Source: Spirobacillus cienkowskii (GTDB lineage Bacteria; Bdellovibrionota_B; Oligoflexia; Silvanigrellales; Silvanigrellaceae). Taken from it: a stretch of 64,000 nucleotides of DNA. Under the pieces are notes generated by a model. It was given only the letters and a program-made list of their open reading frames with translations. It was not told where the DNA came from and ran no database searches. The position numbers and the translations under genes are program-made. This document shows, piece by piece, positions 38,297 through 45,475 of the stretch (position 1 is the stretch's first letter; each line of letters starts with the position of its first letter). The DNA is taken from assembly GCF_037081835.1 (NCBI RefSeq), contig NZ_CP146516.1:2433501-2497500 (forward strand), given 5' to 3'.

Positions 38297-39910
38297 GTGA
38301 GTTTGTCGAACCATTCTTCATCAAAGGTCGTTCATTTCCTGAAAGCAAGAGCAAAAAACTTAATTGTTGCAAGTTTTTCTGTTGCAGCATTACTTGGAGT
38401 TGCAAGCGCATCTATTGTAATTTTTGCACCTGAAAAAATTACAAATATAAAACAACATTTTATCGCACAGGCATCTGCAAATGCATATTCTTTACCCCAA
38501 GCGACTAATGTCGCACCAGGTAATGATACTCTATTTTTAAAATCATTTAAAAAAGTGTTTTCTAATATTGCAAAAGAAAGTCGTCCTGCTTTGGTATTTA
38601 TTATTGCAGAAAAAAAAGTACAAGTTCGTGCAAACGAATTTCCCTTTCCTGATGATTTCTTTTTTCCATTTATGCCACCACAATTTCGAGGTCCTGGTAA
38701 TCAAAGAGACAAAAAGCAATCAATTGAAACCGATGGCGGCTCAGGATTTATTGTTGATATAAAGAATGGTTATATTATTACAAATAATCATGTTATTGAA
38801 GGTGCCGATAAAATAACTGTTACAACTTATGACAATAAAAAATACAAAGCTAAAGTCTTAGGTACTGCAAAAAACGTTGATATTTCTGTTTTAAAACTCG
38901 AAGATTTTAAACCTTCCAATGAACTTAAACAAGTGAGCTTAGCCGACTCTAATGAAGTTGAGGTTGGAGACTGGGTTATTGCCCTAGGTGCTCCATTTGA
39001 ATTGCCACAAACTCTGACAATGGGCGTCGTCAGTGCAGTCCAAAGATCAAGTGATACCCTTGGAATTACAGGTACAAATAGTTTTATTCAAACAGATGCG
39101 GCAATTAACCCAGGCAATTCTGGCGGGCCACTTGTCAGTTTAGACGGGCAAGTCATTGGAATGAATACTGCAATATACTCAAAAAATGGCACCAGCGTTG
39201 GAATTGGGTTTGCGATTCCTTCTAATACAATTCGATTGGTTGCTGATTCTATTATTAACAATGGAAAACTCACTCAAGTTTATTTAGGCGTAGAAATGTA
39301 TGACTTAAATAAATTTGGTGCTGCAGCCATGAAAGAAATGAAAATCGACCCCAATACTGAAGGGGCTCTTGTCATGAGAGTTGTTCCTAAAAGTCCCGCA
39401 GCGCAAGCAGGATTGCAACCATATGATATTATTCAAAGTATAAATAATAAACCCATAAAATCTAGCATAGATATTCAAAGACAAATTATATTTTTAAAAC
39501 CAGGCACAAAAATTAAAATTGGAATTTTAAGAAACGGAAAAAATACCGAATTGACTGCAACTGTATCAGAAATGCCTTCTAAAAACTCCAATAATTCTGA
39601 GCCAAATGAAGATAACTCCAAAACTTCAAAATCACCGTCTTTGAGCTATGGACTTTATCTCTCCAACAAGCCATCTACTTCTGGAAAGGGCGTTTCCATA
39701 AAAGGGGTTCAAGCAGGGAGTTTGGCTGATAGAGCTGGGTTACAAGAAGGGGATGTTATTTTACAGGTGAATAGGGAAGACGTAAACACCAAACAACAAG
39801 TCGAAGATGCGCTTGAAAAATCTAAAAAAGCCAAAACTGCGGTTATATTCTTACTTGTAGCTCGAGAAGACGGCTCACGTTCTGCAATTATCTTACCTCT
39901 AAATAGTTGA
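38297..39910 (+). CDS. degP: DegP/HtrA-type periplasmic serine protease-chaperone
   Basis: Periplasmic quality-control protease of 537 residues. One N-terminal membrane segment or signal (about 22-45), then the trypsin-like domain with His in ITNNHVIEGA (near 163), Asp in KNVDISVLKL (near 194) and Ser in NPGNSGGPLVS (near 271); two PDZ domains follow (about 300-415 with SPAAQAGLQPYDII, and 445-535 with SLADRAGLQEGDVI). Start is GTG at 38297 with AGGAGG. A strong terminator hairpin at 39947 ends the gene. No frameshift or missing catalytic residue. Confidence 0.96.
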   Translation: MSLSNHSSSKVVHFLKARAKNLIVASFSVAALLGVASASIVIFAPEKITNIKQHFIAQASANAYSLPQATNVAPGNDTLFLKSFKKVFSNIAKESRPALVFIIAEKKVQVRANEFPFPDDFFFPFMPPQFRGPGNQRDKKQSIETDGGSGFIVDIKNGYIITNNHVIEGADKITVTTYDNKKYKAKVLGTAKNVDISVLKLEDFKPSNELKQVSLADSNEVEVGDWVIALGAPFELPQTLTMGVVSAVQRSSDTLGITGTNSFIQTDAAINPGNSGGPLVSLDGQVIGMNTAIYSKNGTSVGIGFAIPSNTIRLVADSIINNGKLTQVYLGVEMYDLNKFGAAAMKEMKIDPNTEGALVMRVVPKSPAAQAGLQPYDIIQSINNKPIKSSIDIQRQIIFLKPGTKIKIGILRNGKNTELTATVSEMPSKNSNNSEPNEDNSKTSKSPSLSYGLYLSNKPSTSGKGVSIKGVQAGSLADRAGLQEGDVILQVNREDVNTKQQVEDALEKSKKAKTAVIFLLVAREDGSRSAIILPLNS

Positions 39911-39946
39911 TCTCTTTATTTAGTTCAATAAAATCAATAGCAAACA

Positions 39947-39979
39947 ATATGATGTGATTGGGTTCACATCATATTTTTA
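39947..39979 (+). terminator. Intrinsic terminator after degP
   Basis: An 11-bp perfect stem, ATATGATGTGA with TCACATCATAT around TTGGGT (39947-39974), followed by TTTTT. It sits 36 nt past the degP stop and 20 nt before the next ATG. Confidence 0.85.
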
Positions 39980-39999
39980 ATTTAGTTTAGGTAAAAAAA

Positions 40000-40422
40000 A
40001 TGAAATTTCCTAAATTTGTTCATACTATTAGTGGTTGGATCCAACCAGATGGCAAATGGCACCCCTCAGACGAATGGTGGCACATTAGTGCAATTTATGA
40101 ACTAAAAGAGCTAGGGTGCCCTTATTTACAAGACACAGTCACCAAGAAAATATTACAAGAAGGCGACGAAATTAAAATTAAAAAACATATTTCAGATATA
40201 GGTTTTATAAAAATTTCACGCGCCCAAGTAGACGGAAATATATCAAATATTGCACAACTTTTTGCCCTTCAAAATTTACTAAGCCTTTGTAATCCAGACG
40301 AAGAGATTGGTATTTTAGGTAACAATGGAGTATTAAAAAACATTCGTATTGCAAGAATTATGAAACTAAAGAATCCAGGAATCCTCAGCAAAATCAAAAA
40401 AGAAGGACTCAATAATACCTAA
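40000..40422 (+). CDS. Hypothetical protein
   Basis: A 140-residue soluble protein with no signal peptide. The N-terminus is Trp-rich (ISGWIQPDGKWHPSDEWWHI), the middle is charged and the C-terminus is helical. No family is recognised. AGGT precedes the ATG and the degP terminator lies just upstream, so it probably has its own promoter or depends on read-through. The Trp/Pro-rich opening hints at a compact domain rather than a spurious frame. Confidence 0.7.
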   Translation: MKFPKFVHTISGWIQPDGKWHPSDEWWHISAIYELKELGCPYLQDTVTKKILQEGDEIKIKKHISDIGFIKISRAQVDGNISNIAQLFALQNLLSLCNPDEEIGILGNNGVLKNIRIARIMKLKNPGILSKIKKEGLNNT

Positions 40423-40615
40423 TTATAACAATATTATACATGTATTTTTTATATTTTTTGTTTTTTTTAGTAATTTTTATTAAAAAATAAATTTATTCTT
40501 AAAAATAAGAATTATTTAACAATAATTAAAATAAGTCGTTGACAAATAATAAAAATTAATTAATAATTTCACCGAGCTAATCATATTATTATTAGCTTAT
40601 TTTACAGGAAATACC

Positions 40616-41158
40616 ATGAAAAATAGAAAAATATTATTTACTTTATCTATAATTTTGCTTTTTATTCAACAAAATTCTTTTGCATACCTCTATGGCGCAG
40701 AAATAACGGTTTTAAATCAATCAAACCATGATATTATATTTAGAGCCGGCAAAATTAAAAATTTTATAACTTATAAAGATGTTCCTCTTAACGTTGTGAG
40801 TAAAGTAATTCCTTCAAAATCAAACTACACATATTCAACTAGTAACAATGATTATTCTGGGTTACTTTATCAAGATAACTTAACATGGATTGGAGTGGGA
40901 ACAAACAATTTTGAACTTAAAGAAGATAAGACGTTTATTAATAACTGCAAAAGTTATTATAAATGGAAAGACTATCAATTAACTCTTTTATATATCCATA
41001 CCGGTGGAGCATTTTGGGACATGTATAGCTATTTTACTCCCCCTGAAATCAATTCAAGAGACGAAAAGTTGAAAGTAAACTTTTTCCCTTTTTATAATGA
41101 TGCTCCTGTAGGAAAAGCTGGCGAAACTGGCAAACTAACTATTACTGTAACAGATTAA
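40616..41158 (+). CDS. Small secreted protein of unknown function
   Basis: A 180-residue protein with a clear signal peptide (residues 1-23, ending NSFA) and a mature beta-rich part (AEITVLNQSNHDIIFRAGKI, ending GETGKLTITVTD). The pattern of short beta strands with Asn and aromatic residues resembles small secreted beta-sandwich proteins, including pore-forming aegerolysin-like ones, but no family signature is certain. AGGAAA precedes the ATG. It lies in an accessory stretch next to an XRE regulator and an IS630 element. Confidence 0.7.
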   Translation: MKNRKILFTLSIILLFIQQNSFAYLYGAEITVLNQSNHDIIFRAGKIKNFITYKDVPLNVVSKVIPSKSNYTYSTSNNDYSGLLYQDNLTWIGVGTNNFELKEDKTFINNCKSYYKWKDYQLTLLYIHTGGAFWDMYSYFTPPEINSRDEKLKVNFFPFYNDAPVGKAGETGKLTITVTD

Positions 41159-41168
41159 TTATTAATAA

Positions 41169-41495
41169 CTATAAATTTAAAAAATCTTTATCAAAATCAA
41201 GGCTAAATGTAGGTTTTCTTTTAATCAAAGCAGCAATTCGAACAATGTTTTCTAAAGATAAATTACACTCACCTTTAAGAATTTTTGAAAGCTTTTCTGG
41301 GCTGATATCAAGCTTTATCACAAGTTCATTAAAACCTAATTTTTGTTGTTGCATGTAATTGTTCAGTGCTTGAGCTAGTCCATTTTGAAAAGACTTAAGC
41401 GCCCGATATTCCAATTCCATTTGAACTTCTATCTCTTTGATTTTTTGAGGGCAAACACCTGTTTTTAGATAATCTTGAAAACTTTTAAATTTCAT
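41169..41495 (-). CDS. XRE/HigA-type helix-turn-helix protein
   Basis: A 108-residue protein. Residues about 42-95 form a helix-turn-helix of the Cro/CI (XRE) type: LNNYMQQQKLGFNELVIKLD, then ISPEKLSKILKGECNLSLEN, as in HigA-like antitoxins and transcription regulators. The N-terminal 40 residues are charged and helical. SD AAAGGAGC lies before the ATG. No intact toxin partner is adjacent; a HicA-like remnant lies 234 bp away on the opposite strand. It could be a solitary antitoxin or repressor. Confidence 0.82.
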   Translation of the reverse strand: MKFKSFQDYLKTGVCPQKIKEIEVQMELEYRALKSFQNGLAQALNNYMQQQKLGFNELVIKLDISPEKLSKILKGECNLSLENIVRIAALIKRKPTFSLDFDKDFLNL

Positions 41496-41506
41496 TTAAT
41501 TTGCTC

Positions 41507-41524
41507 CTTTAGTTTTTGCTAAAG
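41507..41524 (-). promoter_or_regulatory. Hairpin covering the XRE ribosome-binding site
   Basis: CTTTAG and CTAAAG pair around a 6-nt A-rich loop. The second arm overlaps AAAGGAG of the XRE gene, so it could modulate translation or be an operator. Six pairs only. Confidence 0.3.
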
Positions 41525-41728
41525 AGTTTTTAGCCACCACTTAATTTGCTTTCTATAAGTGCACTTTCTTGTATCGGCATTTTTTTTAAATTATTTACAA
41601 AAATTTAATAAAATTCAATAATTTCAAGATATTTAATAACAAATACTGATCCATTAAATATATGGTATTATCGATGATTTAAATATCAAGTTTACTAATA
41701 AAAAATTAATATTTAAGATTACGCCTGA

Positions 41729-41830
41729 TTGAACAAAGGGCTAAAGCCAACTTTAGAAGTCGGGACTTTACGTTCGATTTTAGGTAAAGAACAATGTTCT
41801 GTAAATCATTTTTATAAAAATTTAATTTAA
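41729..41830 (+). pseudogene. Remnant of a HicA-like toxin (C-terminal part)
   Basis: The frame from 41729 reads a 33-residue tail whose core LEVGTLRSILGKE followed by CSVNHFYKNL matches the HicA/YcfA C-terminus (GTLRSILxxAGLSVxEF). A stop codon (TGA at 41726) directly precedes it, and the N-terminal part with the catalytic His is gone. No HicB-type partner follows. Interpreted as a decayed toxin gene; the match is short. Confidence 0.4.
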
Positions 41831-41841
41831 AAAATAAATTA

Positions 41842-42249
41842 CTATTTTAATTTAAAGGGTGGAGGTGCATAATCAATGAATTTTATTAATTTTCTTGTTA
41901 CTTCTTCATGAGAAATGAATAAAACTAATTTATTGTCTCTATAAGATAAAATAATTGGATTTATATTAGCAATAGTTTTTATGCCATATGTTGTTAATTG
42001 AAAACTTCCTTTTCCACCTACCAAATATTTTTCATCAATTGCAAATAAGAACCAATCATTTAAAATATGATTAGCAGGTTGTGGAATTAAAAATTCATTG
42101 CCAAATTTTTTCTTACATTTTTCGCTTAAATCTTCTACATCATCAATTCCATTGTTTAGTAAAAAATATTTATACATTAATGCAATATGGTTATAGTTAA
42201 GAGATGTGAATTTTTCTTGCCATTTTCCTTTGACTTCTATATAATTATA
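41842..42249 (-). pseudogene. 3' part of a small secreted-protein gene cut by IS630
   Basis: The minus-strand frame is open from the IS boundary (42249) to the stop at 41842 and reads YNYIEVKGKWQEKF onward through about 135 residues. An internal ATG at 42177 could restart a 111-residue product, but the upstream codons also look coding. No family is recognised. The missing start and signal peptide lie on the other side of the IS (43443-43575). After removing the IS and one TA copy the two parts differ by one base in frame, so an indel has also occurred. Confidence 0.55.
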
Positions 42250-42266
42250 CGCCGTCCACTAAGTTT
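42250..42266 (+). repeat. IS630 left terminal inverted repeat
   Basis: Seventeen bases identical in reverse complement to 43426-43442; preceded by the TA target duplicate. Confidence 0.93.
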
Positions 42267-42382
42267 GTTGGCAACATAGATAACCAAAAATAAATATTTA
42301 TACGGAAATTGATGAATATTGAAAACAGGATATGCTGCAGTTAACATTCGTACTTTCTTTTATAAAAGGACACTGCAGCACA

Positions 42383-42793
42383 ATGAATAATGTACAACAA
42401 CTTATGGATGATTTAAAGAGAATACCTCAAAATAAATTAAGTTTTAATCTTTTACGTCGATTATTTATAATTTTTTTATATTCCGTAGGATTTTCTGAAA
42501 AAAAGATTGAAACTTTATTATGCCTTTCAAGAGGACGGGCAAATTATTGGGTTTCAAACTATAAGAATAATGGTATTTATTTTTTACTTGATAAACCACG
42601 TTCTGGTCGTCCATCCTTTGTAAATAAAGAAGAAGTTGAAATTTTAAAAACTGAAATCATTCAATTAAATTCTGAATTTAATGAGGAAAAAGTTGTTCAT
42701 GCCCAAATAATAAATAGTATTATAGAATCCAAAACGAAATTAAAAAAAAATTTAGTAAAAGTGGGTTATACAAGTTCCTTCAAAGAACATTAA
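42383..42793 (+). CDS. IS630 transposase, N-terminal helix-turn-helix part (frame A)
   Basis: About 136 residues from the ATG at 42383. It contains a helix-turn-helix (FSEKKIETLLCLSRGRANYW, then LDKPRSGRPSFVNKEE), the DNA-binding part of IS630 transposases including the GRP linker. From residue about 121 the native sequence continues in the -1 frame; the zero frame ends in an unrelated tail (VGYTSSFKEH). An ATG at 42332 is a longer alternative start. Confidence 0.85.
   Translation: MNNVQQLMDDLKRIPQNKLSFNLLRRLFIIFLYSVGFSEKKIETLLCLSRGRANYWVSNYKNNGIYFLLDKPRSGRPSFVNKEEVEILKTEIIQLNSEFNEEKVVHAQIINSIIESKTKLKKNLVKVGYTSSFKEH
42742..42750 (+). other. Probable -1 frameshift site of the IS630 transposase (A9)
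   Basis: Nine A bases, read as A AAA AAA AAT in frame A. A -1 slip gives KKKFSKSGLYKFLQRTLIRR and leads without a stop into the DDE part, as expected for an IS630 protein. Confidence 0.65.
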
Positions 42794-43425
42794 TAAGAAG
42801 AGTTGTTCCAAGAACAAAGCATATAAAAAATGACCCAGAAAAAATGGCCGAATGGATTAAAGATTTACCAAATAAAATTAATGAAATTAAAGTAAAAAAT
42901 CCAGGAAAAAAAATAAACATAGATTTTCAAGATGAATCACGATTTGGACAAATGACAATAAAATCTGGTATTTGGAGTCCTTTCCCAATCAGACCAGAAT
43001 TTAAAACTCAAATGGGTTATTTAAACTCATGGATTTATGCTACTGCTAACAAAGATACGGGCAAATATTTTGGAATGATATTACCAAATTTAAATGTTGA
43101 AAACATGCAAATTTTTATCAATGAGTACTCCAAGACCGTACCTAAGAATGAGCATATTATTATGATACTAGATGGAGCTAGTGCACATAAAAGCAAAAAA
43201 TTAATTTTACCCCAAAATATATCATTTATTTTTTTACCTTCATTTTCTCCAGAGTTAAATCCAATTGAAAGGTTATGGAGTTATTTTAAAAGGAATCACT
43301 TATCATTTAAAATTTATAAAGATTATGAAGATCTCGTTCAAAAATGCTCTAGTGGTTGGAATCAATTAACACAAAAAATTGTCAAGTCAATTATGAATTC
43401 AAAACCTAAGGCAAGCTTATGTTAA
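42748..43425 (+). CDS. IS630 transposase, C-terminal DDE part (frame B)
   Basis: Catalytic part in the -1 frame relative to the HTH part. The DDE triad is visible: IDFQDESRFG (first Asp), IMILDGASAH (second Asp) and LNPIERLWSYFK (Glu), with FLPSFSPELNP before it. The first ATG in this frame is at 42844, but the frame is open back through the A9 run, so a fusion by frameshifting is the likely active protein. All catalytic residues are intact. Confidence 0.85.
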   Translation, partial: KFSKSGLYKFLQRTLIRRVVPRTKHIKNDPEKMAEWIKDLPNKINEIKVKNPGKKINIDFQDESRFGQMTIKSGIWSPFPIRPEFKTQMGYLNSWIYATANKDTGKYFGMILPNLNVENMQIFINEYSKTVPKNEHIIMILDGASAHKSKKLILPQNISFIFLPSFSPELNPIERLWSYFKRNHLSFKIYKDYEDLVQKCSSGWNQLTQKIVKSIMNSKPKASLC

Positions 43426-43442
43426 AAACTTAGTGGACGGCG
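43426..43442 (-). repeat. IS630 right terminal inverted repeat
   Basis: Reverse complement of 42250-42266, all 17 positions matching; followed by the TA duplicate. Confidence 0.93.
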
Positions 43443-43575
43443 TATTATTAGAATCATCTGTAAGCCATTTCCACTCAGTTTTACCATCTGTACAAAAGAC
43501 AAACGTTTTTTCTGATGAAAAAGCCTTATTAATAATAAAAAAATTTAGTATAATAAATAATAAACAATACTTCAT
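43443..43575 (-). pseudogene. 5' part (signal peptide) of the gene cut by IS630
   Basis: Reading leftwards from an ATG at 43575 with GAGG upstream, 44 codons encode a classic signal peptide (MKYCLLFIILNFF, then KAFSSE) and SEKTFVFCTDGKTEWKWL before the IS end. The continuation lies at 42249-41842. Together they would give a secreted protein of about 180 residues. Confidence 0.6.
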
Positions 43576-43634
43576 AGATACCTCAATAGTTTGTGATTTT
43601 TAAAATGTATTTATGATATTAAAATTAACTGTAA

Positions 43635-44636
43635 TTAAGAATTTTTAACAATATCTCCTGCATTTATTTTTATAAATACATCTTCTAGATCAGGAGATTC
43701 GGTGCAAATTTCAAAAACCTTTAATTTTAACTTATTAATCATTGAATTCAATAACTTTGAGGCATCTATAAAGGAGGTCATGCTTCCATGAATATATGTA
43801 ATCGACAATTTTAAATTACAATTATTTTTAACAGCAGTTTTAATTGGTTCTGCAAGAATTGAGTTTTGTCTTAAAAAATTTAAATTTTCATCTAGCCATT
43901 GCGTGATATTATCTATTATAATTAAACACGATATTTTATGTTTCCCTCCCAATGCTAACATTTCTTGACTTTGCTTTAATGTGACAATTTCTCCTTTTTT
44001 TATAATTGCAATTCTGCTACAAAAATCTTCTGCTTCTTGTAAGTAGTGGGTTGTTAAAATTATTGTCATGCCTTGCTTATGAAGGTCTTCTACAAAGCGC
44101 CACATTGTTCGTCTTAGTTCAACATCAACTCCTGCTGTTGGTTCATCAAGAATTAAAATCTTAGGCTTATGCACTAACGCTCTAGCAATCATCATTCTGC
44201 GCTTCATACCGCCACTCAGTTCACGGGTTGTTTTTTTTCTATGTTCTGCAAGTAAAAGTTTTTCTAATAAAAAATCAATCCATTCTTTATCTGGATAATA
44301 GCCAGAAAGCTTACTCTGAATTGCTAACATGGTTGGTAAATCAAAAAATGAATCAGCAATGAGCTCTTGCTGAACGACCCCTAATAATCTTTTAACTTCG
44401 GAGGTATTATTTTTTACACTTAAACCTTCAACAAAAATATCTCCTGTGGTTGGCGTATTTACACCAGCCAATAAATTTAATAACGTGGTTTTTCCTGCTC
44501 CATTGTGACCAAGCAATCCAAAACATTCGCCTCTATAAATTTGTAAATGAATAGGTTTTAACGCCTCAAATTGAGAGCCTTTTGGAAGTTTGTATATTTT
44601 ACTCACATTTCTAAATTCAATAGAAATTGCACTCAT
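43635..44636 (-). CDS. ABC-2 exporter ATP-binding protein
   Basis: A 333-residue ATPase of the drug/polysaccharide export type (YadG/NodI-like). Walker A GHNGAGKTT near residues 41-49, signature LSGGMKRRMMIARALVHK near 140, Walker B ILILDEPTAGVD and LTTHYLQEAEDF (H-loop). The GVDVELR ending and the order ATPase then permease match YadGH. About 100 extra residues follow the nucleotide-binding domain. It lies 4 nt after the permease gene on the minus strand. Confidence 0.93.
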   Translation of the reverse strand: MSAISIEFRNVSKIYKLPKGSQFEALKPIHLQIYRGECFGLLGHNGAGKTTLLNLLAGVNTPTTGDIFVEGLSVKNNTSEVKRLLGVVQQELIADSFFDLPTMLAIQSKLSGYYPDKEWIDFLLEKLLLAEHRKKTTRELSGGMKRRMMIARALVHKPKILILDEPTAGVDVELRRTMWRFVEDLHKQGMTIILTTHYLQEAEDFCSRIAIIKKGEIVTLKQSQEMLALGGKHKISCLIIIDNITQWLDENLNFLRQNSILAEPIKTAVKNNCNLKLSITYIHGSMTSFIDASKLLNSMINKLKLKVFEICTESPDLEDVFIKINAGDIVKNS

Positions 44637-44640
44637 TCTA

Positions 44641-45462
44641 TTAACCCCTCAACCCAAAACCTGATTTCAAAATTTTTATAGAAATTAAAGATGTAGCTAT
44701 AAAAAATACAAAAGAAATTGAAAATGCAGATAATGCAGAAATATCAGAAACATGAAGCACAGAATAACGAAACATACTCACTATATAAAAAATTGGATTT
44801 AAATATCTAATAAACTGAATCCATTCTGGAAAAGTTTGAAATGAAAAAAAGACCCCAGAAAAAAAAATCAATGGCTGTACAATAAAAGACATGATAACAC
44901 CAATTTGATCCCAACTTTTACAAATTGCACCTGCAGCAATTCCTAAACTTCCAAAAATACCTGTAGCTAAAACTATAGAAATTAATAATAAAATGGGATT
45001 AAAGAAAACAAATTCCCAAGAACATAAAAATCCTGCAGACAAAACAGATAATGATACAATCAGAGCCCTAATTATGGCTCCAGAAATGAAAGCAAGCCAC
45101 ATTGCAAATGGAGTCAAAGGAGCCATTAACATATCAACAATTGTACCACTCCACTTTGCAATCATAATACTACTCATTGGATTTTGTAACGCAGCGTTAA
45201 CAACTTCCATCGCAATAATTCCAGGAATTAAAAAAATGATATATTCGTAGCCGTGCGTTAAAGAAGAATTAGAAGATTGTGACAGCAACTTACCAAGCGC
45301 CAAACCAAATAAAGCAAAATAAATCAATGCACTGCCAAAAGGGGCAAATATTGTTTGTGCAGGGACAGCAAAAAATCGACGAACTTCGCGTTCAAATACA
45401 CCAAAACCAGGCAGCCAAGATTTAGCAACTGGCTTTTTTTTTAAATACTCACTTATGTCCAT
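44641..45462 (-). CDS. ABC-2 exporter permease
   Basis: A 273-residue protein with six transmembrane helices (about residues 35-55, 73-93, 117-140, 150-175, 185-205, 245-265). IIFLIPGIIAMEVVNAALQNP and the loop after it, and QPLIFFSGVFFSFQTFPEW, are typical of the YadH/ABC2_membrane family. Cytoplasmic N-terminus. It forms the channel with the ATPase at 43635 and starts just after sbcC. Cargo unknown. Confidence 0.92.
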   Translation of the reverse strand: MDISEYLKKKPVAKSWLPGFGVFEREVRRFFAVPAQTIFAPFGSALIYFALFGLALGKLLSQSSNSSLTHGYEYIIFLIPGIIAMEVVNAALQNPMSSIMIAKWSGTIVDMLMAPLTPFAMWLAFISGAIIRALIVSLSVLSAGFLCSWEFVFFNPILLLISIVLATGIFGSLGIAAGAICKSWDQIGVIMSFIVQPLIFFSGVFFSFQTFPEWIQFIRYLNPIFYIVSMFRYSVLHVSDISALSAFSISFVFFIATSLISIKILKSGFGLRG

Positions 45463-45475
45463 ATCGTCCTCTATA

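Larger units (their letters stand above)
42250..43442 (+). mobile_element. IS630-family insertion sequence (1193 bp)
   Basis: The ends are perfect 17-bp inverted repeats (CGCCGTCCACTAAGTTT at 42250-42266 and its complement at 43426-43442), flanked by TA on both sides (42248-42249 and 43443-43444), the target duplication typical of IS630/Tc1-mariner elements. Inside is a transposase in two frames with HTH and DDE parts. Perfect ends and both TA copies suggest recent arrival. Confidence 0.93.

Noticed and set aside
41530-41580. 16-codon minus-strand frame before the XRE gene
   Set aside because: No ribosome-binding site and too short; might be a leader peptide or nothing.
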